NCBI GenBank assembly: GCA_002281855.1
Contig: NCHQ01000032.1
Coordinates: 23,039-87,038 of the forward strand
Origin: Rhodospirillales bacterium 24-66-33
GTDB lineage: Bacteria; Pseudomonadota; Alphaproteobacteria; Reyranellales; Reyranellaceae
Direction of reading: 5' to 3'
Length of the DNA: 64,000 nt
Both the position numbers and the translations under genes were made by a program. The notes under the pieces were generated by a model, which saw only the letters and a program-made list of their open reading frames with translations, ran no database searches and was not told the origin of the DNA. Below, piece by piece: positions 45,062 to 53,843 of this stretch. Every line of letters begins with the position of its first letter. Position 1 is the stretch's first letter.

Positions 45062-45106
45062 AGCGGGCGCTTCGAGCCCCTCCTGGGCGCGTCTCCGGCG
45101 CGTCTC

Positions 45107-45841
45107 CTAGATTTGCGCCAGGCCGCCGTCGACGAAGACCTCGCCGCTGGTCATGAAGCTCGAATCGGAGGAGGCGAGGAACGCCGCCACCGCGCCGGTC
45201 TCCGACGGCTCGCCGATGCGGCCGAGCGGTGTCATGGCGCCGATCGCCTCGAAGGCTTCCTTGCCCACCACCTCGAGCGCCAGATCCGTCCGGGTCGGTC
45301 CCGGCGACAGCACGTTGACCCGGATGCCGGTGCCCTTGAGGTCGAGCGCCCAGCTGCGCGCCAGGTTGCGCACCGCGGCCTTGGTGGCGCTGTAGATGCT
45401 GAACTGCGCCGTGCCCATCTCGCCGGTGGTCGAGCCGGTGAGGATGATCGAGCCGCCGGCCTTCATCAGCGGCAGGCCCTTCTGCACCGAGAAGATCAGG
45501 CCCTTCACGTTGACGTCGAAGATCTGGTCGTAGTGTTCGGGCGTGATCGCGCCCAGCGGGGCGAAGGCGCCGGTGCCGGCATTGGCGAACAGGATGTCGA
45601 GCCCGCCGCGCTCGCTCTTCACCGTCTCGTACAGCCGGTCGAGGTCGGCCAGGTCGGTCACCGAGCCGCGCACGGCGCGCGCCGAGTTGCCGAGTTTGGC
45701 CACGGCGGCGTCGAGCTGTTCCTGCCGTCGGCCGAAGAGATAGACGAAGGCGCCTTCCTCGACGAAGCGCTGCGCGGCGCCCAGCCCGATGCCGGTGCCG
45801 CCGCCCGTGATCACCGCCGTCTTTCCTTTGAGTCTGCTCAT
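45107..45841 (-). CDS. Short-chain dehydrogenase/reductase
   Basis: A 244-residue classical SDR. The NAD(P) motif is TGGGTGIG, NAG is present in DILFANAG, and the catalytic residues are serine in IILTGSTTG and Y-x3-K in YSATKAAVRN. An arginine after the first glycine stretch (FGRRQEQL) hints at NADP preference. The substrate is unknown. The start at 45841 has GGAGCACAGG just upstream. It is divergent from an HxlR regulator across 85 bases; in many bacteria that regulator controls the adjacent oxidoreductase. Confidence 0.88.
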   Translation of the reverse strand: MSRLKGKTAVITGGGTGIGLGAAQRFVEEGAFVYLFGRRQEQLDAAVAKLGNSARAVRGSVTDLADLDRLYETVKSERGGLDILFANAGTGAFAPLGAITPEHYDQIFDVNVKGLIFSVQKGLPLMKAGGSIILTGSTTGEMGTAQFSIYSATKAAVRNLARSWALDLKGTGIRVNVLSPGPTRTDLALEVVGKEAFEAIGAMTPLGRIGEPSETGAVAAFLASSDSSFMTSGEVFVDGGLAQI

Positions 45842-45885
45842 CCTGTGCTCCTGCGTTTGAGGTTGCACAGAGCTGGAGGCGTACC

Positions 45886-45913
45886 CACCTAAGGACAAGT
45901 ATGCACCTTTTGG
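45886..45913. promoter_or_regulatory. Candidate HxlR operator repeats
   Basis: CACCTAAGG at 45886-45894 and CACCTTTTGG at 45904-45913, two similar motifs one and a half helical turns apart, in the 85-base gap between the SDR gene and the HxlR gene. An HxlR dimer autoregulating and repressing the SDR would bind about here. Confidence 0.35.
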
Positions 45914-45926
45914 TAAGTGCCTAAAA

Positions 45927-46343
45927 ATGTCGAAGACTCCTCCGCAGGCCCCGCCCTGCACCCCGACCCTGCCGGGTTTCACCTGCGGCCTCGACGCGAC
46001 GCTGCGGGTCGTTGCCGGCAAGTGGAAGCCGCTGATCCTCTACTTCCTGGCCCAGGGCGGTCCGACCCGCTACGGCGAGCTGCGCCGCGCCATGCGCGAC
46101 GTCAGCGACAAGATGCTGATCCAGCAGCTCAAGGAGCTGACCGCCGACGGCCTGGTCAAACGGACCGACTACCGGGAGGTCCCGCCGCGGGTCGACTATG
46201 CCCTGACCCCGCTGGGCGAGAGCCTCGCCCAGGCGCTCGTCCCGCTCTGCACCTGGGGCACGGACAACCTCGCCGAGGTGACCCGCGTCTTCGCGCGTCG
46301 CGAGGCTTCTGCGTCCAGGGAAGAGCGACCCGCTTCAGAGTGA
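45927..46343 (+). CDS. HxlR-family winged-helix regulator
   Basis: A 138-residue HxlR protein. Typical features are the near-N-terminal CGLDATLRVVAGKWKPLILY, RYGELRRAMRDVSDKMLIQQ (recognition helix), LKELTADGLVKRTDYREVPP (wing) and VDYALTPLGESL. A cysteine at about residue 20 sits where redox or electrophile-sensing members of the family keep one. It starts at ATG 45927. It probably represses the divergent SDR and itself; inducers of such systems are often aldehydes or quinones. Confidence 0.88.
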   Translation: MSKTPPQAPPCTPTLPGFTCGLDATLRVVAGKWKPLILYFLAQGGPTRYGELRRAMRDVSDKMLIQQLKELTADGLVKRTDYREVPPRVDYALTPLGESLAQALVPLCTWGTDNLAEVTRVFARREASASREERPASE

Positions 46344-46506
46344 CCGTTCCGCCGCCGTCGCCGCCACGACTGCTCCTCCGACGTTGCCGCTTTTTCGCGC
46401 GCTTTCAGTGCCAGGATGGGCCTGTTCCCGGCGGCGTGGCGGCATCAGGCAACTCCGCAGGGGCGAAGAGCGTTGATGCGCAAGGAACCGAACGCCGGAG
46501 GATAGG

Positions 46507-46881
46507 ATGATGATGGGTATGTCTGCGAGGCTCGCGCTGGTGGCCGCTATCGGCTTGGCGGCTGCGGCCTGCCAGAACGATGCCTATGGTCCGCCGACCG
46601 GCGCCTATCAGCCCGCGCCGGCCTACTACAACAACGCGCCGCCGCCGCCGCGCTATGCCTACGGCCAGCCGGCGCCGAACTACTACCAGAACCAGCCGGC
46701 CTATAACCCCTACCAGCAGGGCCAGGGCCGCTACAATCAGGCCGACGGCCGCCGCTATACGAACGTGACGGTCACCAATCGCGGCCAGAACGGTTACCAG
46801 GATCAGGTCGTGCAGCAGCAGGTCGTCTGCGGCAGCCAGTATTACGACGGCTACCGCACCCGCACGGCGCCCTACTGCTAA
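46507..46881 (+). CDS. Small Tyr/Pro/Gln-rich lipoprotein
   Basis: A 124-residue protein with a leader ending in a lipobox-like LAAAAC, so probably lipidated at about residue 22. The mature part is rich in tyrosine, proline, asparagine and glutamine (PAPAYYNNAPPPPRYAYGQP). It ends with a more ordered piece (TNVTVTNRGQNGYQDQVVQQ) with two cysteines. No known family. ATG 46507 follows GGAGGATAG. Unlinked to its neighbours in function as far as can be seen. Confidence 0.65.
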   Translation: MMMGMSARLALVAAIGLAAAACQNDAYGPPTGAYQPAPAYYNNAPPPPRYAYGQPAPNYYQNQPAYNPYQQGQGRYNQADGRRYTNVTVTNRGQNGYQDQVVQQQVVCGSQYYDGYRTRTAPYC

Positions 46882-46952
46882 TTCGGCGCGACGGCCGAAG
46901 CCCGGCGCGCGGAACGATCGGGCGGAAAGATTTCGTCGCGCTGTGCCTGTCG

Positions 46953-48071
46953 TTGGCCGGCGTGGCGCTCGTGCGTCCCGTCTCGGCGAAGACCAAAGCC
47001 GGGGCCTTCCCGACCAAACCCATCACGATCCTCGTGGGCGATGCGCGCGGCGGAACGCTCGACGGGGCCGCGCGCGCGCTCGGTCCGGCGCTGTCGAAGG
47101 TTCTGCGCCAGCCCGTGCTCGTCGAGAACCGCCCCGGCGCGGCCGGACGGGTTGCGCAGACCGCCGCCGCGAAGGCCAAACCCGACGGCTATACGCTGGT
47201 CCTGGCCGGCACGACCGGCCTGGTGCTGGCGCCACGCCTGGTGGCCAAGGCGGCCTATACGGTGCAGGACTTCGCCGGCCTCGGCTCGGTGTCGGAGACG
47301 GCGCTGGTGATCGAGGTGCCGGCCTCGAGCCGCTTCCAGAGCTTCGCCGAGCTGGCGGCCCACGCCAGGGCTCATCCGGAGGCGGTGCGCATCGGCCATG
47401 CCGGCAACGGCACGACAAGCCATATCGCGCTCCTGCGCCTCCAGCAGCGGCTCGACGCCCGGTTCACCGCCGTTGCCTACAAGGGCTCGGCGGCAGCCAT
47501 CGCCGCCCTCCTGGCCGGCAACATCGACGCCCTCGTCGACCAGATCCCGAACTCGTTCGGCCAGCTGCGCGCCGGCGCGGTCAAGGCGCTGGCGGTGACC
47601 AGCCTCCAGCGCGCCGCCGACCTGCCCGAGACACCGACCCTCAACGAGCTCGGCCTGAAGGGCTTCGAGGTCGTGAGCGGCGCGGGCCTGCTCGCGCCCG
47701 CGAAGACCCCGCCCGCCACGGTCACGATCCTGGCCGCCGCGCTGCAGAAGGTGCTCGACGATCCGGCGGTCCAGGCCAAGCTGAAGAGCCTCGGCAGCGA
47801 GCCGCGTGCGCTGACCCCCGACGCGTATGACGGGCTCCTGAAGCAGGAGGACGCCACCGCGGCGCAGATGATCAAGGACGGGTTGTTGAAGGCGGAGTAC
47901 CCCGTGAGATGCTGGTCCCTAGCCGTTGATATTGAAGCCGTAGGCGTACATACTATTCGGTACATCGACGACTTCGTGATTGTAGGTTCCTCAGCCTGCG
48001 TATGTTCAGGCACTTTCGAAGCTAGATGGTCAAATACGGGGCTGGGGCGACTCGCATTCATTTTGCGATGA
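46953..48071 (+). pseudogene. Bug/TctC-family binding protein, damaged at both ends
   Basis: The middle (about 46990-47897) is a normal Bug protein: PTKPITILVGDARGGTLDGA, VLVENRPGAAGRVAQTAA, KPDGYTLVLAG, and an end like other members (AAQMIKDGLLKAE). No ATG or GTG opens the expected signal peptide. The frame reads RKDFVALCLSLAGVALVRPVSA from an ATC at 46917 with no standard start before the TTG at 46953, which would give a truncated leader. At the 3' end the stop is missing right after KAE (47897), and the frame runs 57 codons into reverse-transcriptase-derived sequence. It is likely a pseudogene, or a recently rearranged gene. Confidence 0.6.
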
Positions 48072-48246
48072 CAGAGTAGCATTCGCTCAACTTGACCGTA
48101 GGATCAGTGATGCGCTTGGGGCATTTGAGAGGTTTGTGCGGACGCAGCTTGCAGTTCAGTCAGCCGTCCAGCGCCGTCGATCGATGGGTATTGCGTTTCT
48201 TGGAGATACAGCGCTTGTCGACCTCACGGTGCCCAAACCTTGGTGA
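47898..48246 (+). pseudogene. Reverse-transcriptase fragment with internal deletion
   Basis: One frame reads AVGVHTIRYIDDFVIVGSSA (about 47931-47996), an RT palm motif with the YxDD catalytic centre. From 47998 another frame reads AYVQALSKLDGQIRGWGDSH, then SFCDDRVAFAQLDRRISDAL, and continues to a stop at 48244-48246. That resembles the region after the palm in bacterial RTs (IRGW and LD-x-I patterns). About 80 residues that normally separate these parts are missing and the frame changes. No palm N-terminus, start or RNA structure is seen. GC is lower than in the surroundings. Retron, group II intron and defence-RT origins cannot be separated. Confidence 0.6.
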
Positions 48247-48278
48247 CCGTGGTCATTACGTCGGCAGAGGGTGCCTCA

Positions 48279-49247
48279 ATGAAGAAAAACAGCGCACGAA
48301 TCATCATTAACTCCGACGTGCTCGCACCCGCGGCAATGGCGTTGCTCGAGGCACGTGGCGCCGAGGTGCGGATGTTGCCGACGCGCGCCACCGAGGCCGA
48401 GATGATCGCGGCGGTGTCGGAGGCGCCGACCCATGCGATCCTGGTGCGCACCACCAGGATCACGCCGGCCGTCTATGACGCCGCACCCGACCTGCGCGTC
48501 GTGTCCAAGCACGGCGTCGGCTACGACAATATCGACGTCGCGGACGCGAGCGCGCGCGGCATCGCGGTGCTGCGCACGCACGGCGCCAATGCCCGCTCGG
48601 TGGCCGAGCTGGCGCTGGGCATGATGATCTCCGTGCTGCGCTACATGGTGCCGTTCGACACGGCACTGAAGCAGGGTACCTGGCCGCAATCGGCCTTCAT
48701 GGGCCGCGAGCTGTCGGGCTCGAAGCTGGGCATCGTGGGCTGCGGCGCCGTCGGCTCCTCGCTGGTCGCGCTGTGCCGGCCGTTCGATCTCGACATCCGG
48801 ATCTACGATCCCTACCTCGCGCCCGAGGCGATCCCGGAGGGCGTCGGCCGCGTCGATGTCCTCGACGAGCTGCTCGAATGGGCTGACATCGTCACGCTGC
48901 ATTGTCCGCTGACCGAGGAGACCGACCGCATGATCGATGCGGCCGCACTCGCCCGCATGCGCAAGGGTACCTTCCTGGTGAATGCCGGCCGCGGCCCGCT
49001 GGTCGATGACGGGGCGCTGGTCGCCGCGCTGGAGAGCGGCCATCTCGCCGGCGCCGCGCTCGACACCTTCGTCGTCGAGCCGCCCGATCCCCACCATCCG
49101 CTGTGGAAGCAGAAGAACGTGGTCTTCACGCCGCATATCGGCGGCTCGACCCGCCAGTCGCTGGAGCGGGTCGCCGTGCAGGCCGTCGAGAACATCTTCT
49201 ACGTGCTCGACGGCACACCGCTGCCGGCGAAGTGCGTGGTGGGGTGA
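48279..49247 (+). CDS. D-2-hydroxyacid dehydrogenase (phosphoglycerate-dehydrogenase-like)
   Basis: A 322-residue NAD-dependent enzyme. The substrate-side HGVGYDNIDV, nucleotide-binding KLGIVGCGAVGSSL, catalytic arginine in VNAGRGPLVDDGAL, glutamate region DTFVVEPPDP and histidine in FTPHIGGST are all present. It reduces 2-keto acids or oxidises D-2-hydroxyacids; the length lacks the ACT domain of full SerA. The start is ATG 48279, with AGAGGG ahead of it. An earlier in-frame start would overlap the RT fragment and lacks a ribosome site. Confidence 0.9.
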   Translation: MKKNSARIIINSDVLAPAAMALLEARGAEVRMLPTRATEAEMIAAVSEAPTHAILVRTTRITPAVYDAAPDLRVVSKHGVGYDNIDVADASARGIAVLRTHGANARSVAELALGMMISVLRYMVPFDTALKQGTWPQSAFMGRELSGSKLGIVGCGAVGSSLVALCRPFDLDIRIYDPYLAPEAIPEGVGRVDVLDELLEWADIVTLHCPLTEETDRMIDAAALARMRKGTFLVNAGRGPLVDDGALVAALESGHLAGAALDTFVVEPPDPHHPLWKQKNVVFTPHIGGSTRQSLERVAVQAVENIFYVLDGTPLPAKCVVG

Positions 49248-49277
49248 GAGCGGTTCGCCTGCGCGCCTCGCACACAA

Positions 49278-49383
49278 CCTCATCCTGAGGAGGCCCGAAG
49301 GGCCGTCTCGAAGGATGGGCGTCAGGCGGGGTGCTCGTTCGACCCTTCGAGACGCGGCCTGCGGCCGCTCCTCAGGGTGAGGG
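49278..49383. repeat. Long palindrome, family C copy 1
   Basis: The left arm begins CCTCATCCTGAGGAGG and includes GGCCGTCTCGAAGGATG. The right arm, GACCCTTCGAGACGCGGCC to CTCCTCAGGGTGAGGG, is its imperfect reverse complement. It lies between convergent dehydrogenase and paoC-type genes and could terminate both. A related copy starts at 63953 and is cut by the window end. Confidence 0.7.
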
Positions 49384-49387
49384 CGGG

Positions 49388-51592
49388 TCACCCCACGTCG
49401 GGCATCTTCTCCAGGAGCTTGTCGAGCGTGATCGGGTAGTCGCGGACGCGGACGCCGGTGGCGTTGTAAATCGCGTTGGCGACGGCGGCGGCGACGCCGC
49501 AGATGCCGAGTTCGCCGACGCCCTTGGCCTTCATCGGCGAGGACAGCGGATCGGTCTCGTCGAGGAAGATCACCTCCTGGTGCGGGATGTCGGCATGGAC
49601 CGGGACTTCGTAGCCCACGAGGTCGTGGTTGACGAAGAAGCCGTGGCGCGTGTCGACCGCCAGCTCCTCGATCAGCGCCGCGCCCGCGCCCATGGTCATG
49701 GCGCCGATCACCTGGCTGCGCGCCGATTTCGGATTGAGGATGCGGCCGGCGGCGCAGACCGCCAGCATGCGCCGGATTCGCACCTCGGCCGTGGCGGCGT
49801 CGACTCCGACCTCGACGAAATGCGCGCCGAAGGTCGAGAGCTGATGCTTCTTGTCGAGGCCGCCGAACTCGATGGAATCCTCGGCCACCAGCTCAGCATC
49901 CTTGGCTGCGTCGGCGAGCGCGATGCTGCGCTCGCCCGAGCGGACCTGGCCGTCGGCGAACTGCGCGTTGGCGGCGTTGAGGCCGAGCTTGCCCGTCACC
50001 GCCTCGCGCAGCTTCACGCAGGCGGCATAGACGCCGGCGGTCGCGGAGTTGGCGCCGAACTGTCCGCCCGACCCGGCCGACACCGGGAAAGCCGAATCGC
50101 CCAGCTTCACCACCACCTTGTCGAGCGGCACGCCCATCATCTCGGCGGCGGTCTGGGCGATGATCGTGTAGCTGCCGGTGCCGATGTCGGTCATGTCGGT
50201 CTCGACCGTCACGGTGCCCTTGGCGTCGAGCCGCACCCGCGCGCCCGACTTGATCACCGGCGAGCCGCGATAGGCGGCGGCCATGCCGCGCCCCACCAGC
50301 CAGCGCCCGTCGCGCGCCTGCTTGGGCTGGGCCTTGCGGGCGGACCAGCCGAAGCGCTCGGCGCCGGTCTTCAGGCATTCGGTGAGCTGGCGCTGGGAGA
50401 AGCTGCGCTCCGGCTTCTCGGGATCGACCTGGGTGTCGTTGCGGATGCGGAACTCGATCGGGTCGAGCCCCAGCTTCTCGGCCATCTCGTCCATGGCGAT
50501 CTCGAGCGCCATCATGCCGGGCGCCTCGCCGGGCGCGCGCATCGAGTTGCCTTCCGGCAGGTCGAGCACGGCCAGTCGCAACCGCGTCAGGCGGTTGGCG
50601 CCGGCATAGAGCAGCCGCGTCTGCATCACCGCCGTTTCCGGCTTGCCGTCGGGCAGGTCGCCCGACCAGCTGTCATGGCCGATCGCCGTGATCGTGCCGT
50701 CCTTCGTCGCGCCAAGGCGCAGGCGCTGGATGGTGGCGGGGCGGTGGGTCGTGTTGTTGAACATCAGCGGACGCTGCAGCGCCACCTTGACCGGGCGCTT
50801 GGCCGCGCGCGCGCCCAGCGCCGCCATCACCGCGTCGGCGCGCACCCACAGCTTGCCGCCGAAGCCGCCGCCGATATAGGGCGACATCAGGTGGATCTTG
50901 TCTTTCGAAATGCCCAGCGTCTTGGCCATGTCGCCGACGCTCCAGGCGATCATCTGGTTCGAGGTCCAGAGCGAGAGCTTGTCGCCGTCCCACGCGGCGA
51001 TGCTGGCGTGCGGCTCCATCATCGCATGGGCCTGGTCGGGCGTGGTGTAGGTGGCGTCGAGCGTCACGGCTGCGGCGGCAAAGGCGCCGTCGAAGGCGCC
51101 GACTGCGCTGTCGGCGGGCTCGTCGTCGGTGCCGGCGGGCTTGGCCTTGTCGCGGGGCGCGGCGAGGTCGTAGGCGCCCTTGGCCGGCGCATACTGGACC
51201 TTGATCAGCTCGGCGGCGTGGCGCGCCTGCTCGAATGTCTCGGCGACCACCAGCGCGACGGCCTGGTGATAATGCTCGATCTCGGGCCCGCCCAGCAGCT
51301 TCGCGGTATTGTACTCGCCCTTGCCGAGCTTGCCGGCATTCTCCGCGGTCACGATGGCCAGCACGCCGGGCGCGGCCTTCGCGGCGGCGAGATCCATCGA
51401 GGCGATGCGGCCCTTGGCGATGGCCGATCCCAGCACATGGCCATAGGCCTGGTTGGGCACGACATCGTGGCGTTCATAGGCATAGGGCGCGGTGCCCGTC
51501 GTCTTCAGCGGTCCCTCGATGCGGTCCAGCGGCTGGCCGACGATCTTCAGCCGGTCGATCGGATTGGTGGCGGCGGGTGTATCGAATTTCAT
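49388..51592 (-). CDS. paoC: Aldehyde oxidoreductase molybdenum-binding subunit (PaoC-like)
   Basis: A 734-residue molybdopterin subunit of the xanthine-oxidase family. Motifs are TGTAPYAYERHDVVPNQAYG at the N-terminus, the molybdopterin loops YIGGGFGGKLWVRAD and GSGGQFGANSATAG, and the catalytic glutamate in KGVGELGICG near the C-terminus. With the FAD and iron-sulfur subunits upstream it oxidises aldehydes to acids in the periplasm, as PaoABC of E. coli does. It is the third gene of a minus-strand operon (3-base gap to paoB). No paoD-type chaperone gene is in the window. Confidence 0.9.
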   Translation of the reverse strand: MKFDTPAATNPIDRLKIVGQPLDRIEGPLKTTGTAPYAYERHDVVPNQAYGHVLGSAIAKGRIASMDLAAAKAAPGVLAIVTAENAGKLGKGEYNTAKLLGGPEIEHYHQAVALVVAETFEQARHAAELIKVQYAPAKGAYDLAAPRDKAKPAGTDDEPADSAVGAFDGAFAAAAVTLDATYTTPDQAHAMMEPHASIAAWDGDKLSLWTSNQMIAWSVGDMAKTLGISKDKIHLMSPYIGGGFGGKLWVRADAVMAALGARAAKRPVKVALQRPLMFNNTTHRPATIQRLRLGATKDGTITAIGHDSWSGDLPDGKPETAVMQTRLLYAGANRLTRLRLAVLDLPEGNSMRAPGEAPGMMALEIAMDEMAEKLGLDPIEFRIRNDTQVDPEKPERSFSQRQLTECLKTGAERFGWSARKAQPKQARDGRWLVGRGMAAAYRGSPVIKSGARVRLDAKGTVTVETDMTDIGTGSYTIIAQTAAEMMGVPLDKVVVKLGDSAFPVSAGSGGQFGANSATAGVYAACVKLREAVTGKLGLNAANAQFADGQVRSGERSIALADAAKDAELVAEDSIEFGGLDKKHQLSTFGAHFVEVGVDAATAEVRIRRMLAVCAAGRILNPKSARSQVIGAMTMGAGAALIEELAVDTRHGFFVNHDLVGYEVPVHADIPHQEVIFLDETDPLSSPMKAKGVGELGICGVAAAVANAIYNATGVRVRDYPITLDKLLEKMPDVG

Positions 51593-51595
51593 GGC

Positions 51596-52546
51596 TCAGC
51601 CCCTCGGCTCGGCCAGCACGGCGGCGAGTGCGCGCTCGGCCAGTGGCACTTTGAACTTGTTCTCTTCGGTGGGTTTGGCGCCGGCGAGCAGCTTTGCCAT
51701 CACGGGCTTGGCGCCGCGCGACATCTCCGCTTCGGCGTCCTCGCTGCGCCACGGCTTGGGCGCGACGCCGCCCAGCGCCACGCGGCCGCTGCCGTCCGGC
51801 TGGACGATGGCGGCGACCGAGACGAGGGCGAAGGCGTAGGAGGCGCGGTCGCGCACCTTGCGATAATGATGCGTGCCGCCGGCCGGCTTGGGCAGCGTCA
51901 CCGCGGTGATCAGCTCACCGCGCTCCAGCACGGTCTCGATCTCCGGCGTGTCGCCCGGCAGGCGATGGAAGTCGGCGATCGGGATGGTGCGGGTGGCGCC
52001 CTGCGGCTTCACGGTTTCCACCGTGGCGTCGAGGACGCGCATCGCCACCGCCATGTCGGAGGGATGGGTGGCGATGCAGGCGTCGCTGCCGCCGACGACG
52101 GCAAGCTGGCGGCTGTAGCCGCCCAGCGCCGAGCAACCGCTGCCGGGGCGGCGTTTGTTGCAGGCCATGTTGGTGTCGTAGAAATAGGGGCAGCGCGTGC
52201 GCTGCAGGAGATTGCCTGCCGTCGTCGCGCGATTGCGCAACTGGCCCGAGGCGCCCGACAGAAGCGCGCGCGACAGCACCGCATAGTCGCGCCGCACGCG
52301 GGCATCGGCCGCGAGATCAGTGTTGCGCACCAGGGCGCCGACGCGCAGGCCTCCGTCCTGCGTCGGCTCGACCTTGTCGAGGCCGAGGCCGTTGACGTCG
52401 ATCAGATGCGCCGGCGTCTCGATCTGCAGCTTCATCAGGTCGAGCAGGTTGGTGCCGCCGGCGATGAAGCGCGCGTCCGGCTGGCGGGCGGCGGCGCTCG
52501 CGGCCTCGGCGGGCGAGGCGGCGCGTTCGTAGGTGAAGGGCTTCAT
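51596..52546 (-). CDS. paoB: Aldehyde oxidoreductase FAD-binding subunit (PaoB-like)
   Basis: A 316-residue FAD subunit. The FAD pyrophosphate loop is DARFIAGGTNLLDLMKLQ. A cysteine-bearing insertion (LLQRTRCPYFYDTNMACNKR, PGSGCSALGG) matches the extra [4Fe-4S] cluster known in PaoB. It passes electrons between the molybdenum subunit and an acceptor. The start at 52546 overlaps the paoA stop (ATGA), so translation is coupled. Confidence 0.9.
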   Translation of the reverse strand: MKPFTYERAASPAEAASAAARQPDARFIAGGTNLLDLMKLQIETPAHLIDVNGLGLDKVEPTQDGGLRVGALVRNTDLAADARVRRDYAVLSRALLSGASGQLRNRATTAGNLLQRTRCPYFYDTNMACNKRRPGSGCSALGGYSRQLAVVGGSDACIATHPSDMAVAMRVLDATVETVKPQGATRTIPIADFHRLPGDTPEIETVLERGELITAVTLPKPAGGTHHYRKVRDRASYAFALVSVAAIVQPDGSGRVALGGVAPKPWRSEDAEAEMSRGAKPVMAKLLAGAKPTEENKFKVPLAERALAAVLAEPRG

Positions 52547-53205
52547 GCCTTCCTCCCGGCGACTTCGCCGATGGCTTCGACGATGTTGGAATAGGCGCCG
52601 CAGCGGCAGATGTTACCGCTCATGCGCTCGCGCAGTTCGGCATCGTCGAGCGCGGGCTTCGCATTCAGGTCTGCGGTGACGTGGCTCGGGATGCCGGCCT
52701 CGATCTCCTCCAGCACCGCGACCGCCGAGCAGATCTGCCCCGGCGTGCAGTAGCCGCACTGGTAGCCGTCATGCTTGACGAAGGCGGCCTGCATCGGATG
52801 CAGCTTCTCGGGCGTGCCCAGCCCCTCGATGGTGGTGATCTCGCCGCCCTGGTGCATGACCGCCAGCGTGAGGCAGGAATTGATGCGCCTTCCGTCGAGG
52901 ATCACGGTACAGGCGCCGCACTGGCCGTGATCGCAACCCTTCTTGGTGCCGCCCAGATGCAGTCCCTCGCGCAGCGCATCGAGCAGGGTGGTACGCGGAT
53001 CGAGATCGAGATCGCGCGGCTTGCCGTTCACGGTGAAGGAGACTTTCAGCGTCGGCGCGGCGGCGCCGGCGGGAGAAGAGGGCGAAGCCGCGGGAGGCGT
53101 CGTCTGCGCCCCGGCCCGTGCGGCCACGGCACCGACCGCGGCCGTGGCAACGGTGGCCGCCATCAGGGTACGTCTTTTCACATCGTTTTCGCGGGGAGTG
53201 GCCAT
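52543..53205 (-). CDS. paoA: Aldehyde oxidoreductase iron-sulfur subunit (PaoA-like), Tat-exported
   Basis: A 220-residue protein with a twin-arginine-like leader (VKRRTLMAATVATAAVGAVA) and an Ala/Pro linker, then two [2Fe-2S] domains: GCDHGQCGACTV with a later cysteine in INSCLTL, and GYQCGYCTPGQI with SGNICRCGAY. The leader explains periplasmic location of the whole assembled complex. It is the first gene of the paoA-paoB-paoC operon; its 5' region to 53442 holds no gene. Confidence 0.9.
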   Translation of the reverse strand: MATPRENDVKRRTLMAATVATAAVGAVAARAGAQTTPPAASPSSPAGAAAPTLKVSFTVNGKPRDLDLDPRTTLLDALREGLHLGGTKKGCDHGQCGACTVILDGRRINSCLTLAVMHQGGEITTIEGLGTPEKLHPMQAAFVKHDGYQCGYCTPGQICSAVAVLEEIEAGIPSHVTADLNAKPALDDAELRERMSGNICRCGAYSNIVEAIGEVAGRKA

Positions 53206-53455
53206 GGCTGGCTCCTGCTTGCGGTGGCGCCGGTGCGGGTTTCAGGCCGCTCAACGTCGCCTCCTGCGGGATCGTTGCGCCGAATCCGCTGTCGCTCTTG
53301 CCGCGCGCGGCGTCGTGGGGTGCCAAGCCTACCGGCCGGTTGGAGCTGGGCAATCCGTCGAAAGGTGCCGCAACTTCGCTTCACTCAGGCCGGGACGATC
53401 GCGTATCGGCAAGGGCGGTGGTCCTGTCCAAAGGCGCGCCCCGGCCGCCGCGAAT

Positions 53456-53767
53456 TCACCAGCCCCAACGAAACGCAAAGGAACCGGCGAACCACATCGT
53501 TGCGACTGCAACGAGTGCGGGCAAAAGAGCGAGCCAAGGACGTGGCGTCGCCACCCAAAGGTGGAGTCCGAGTATTGCGACGCATGGCGGCAACACGAAG
53601 GTCGCGTAATAGGCACCGAGAAGCCACAACATCGGATAAGGCGATAGGGCGGCTCCGATACCGATCGTCACGATCAGCATGGAAGAGAAAGCCCAGCAGC
53701 CGACGACCCAGATGAGGAAGATCGTCGAGAGGATCCACGTCCCCCACTTGTGCGTCGTGGCGTTCAC
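53456..53767 (-). CDS. Small membrane protein, tandem paralogue 1
   Basis: A 103-residue protein from GTG 53767 with about three hydrophobic segments (TWILSTIFLIWVVGCWAFSS, LLGAYYATFVLPPCVAILGL, LALLPALVAVATMWFAGSFA). It aligns over its full length with the gene just upstream (53844-54197): HKWGTWILSTIF against RQWGTWIFSTIF, GLHLWVATPRPWLALLPAL against GLHVWQKTRFPWLALVPGL. No family is recognised. The two are tandem duplicates. Confidence 0.6.
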   Translation of the reverse strand: MNATTHKWGTWILSTIFLIWVVGCWAFSSMLIVTIGIGAALSPYPMLWLLGAYYATFVLPPCVAILGLHLWVATPRPWLALLPALVAVATMWFAGSFAFRWGW

Positions 53768-53843
53768 TTCCGATCTCGCCTGCCAACGATACGACAGTAT
53801 CCGCTCGCCAAATCGATTGCATTCGCGCGCCGCGGCTTGGCAT

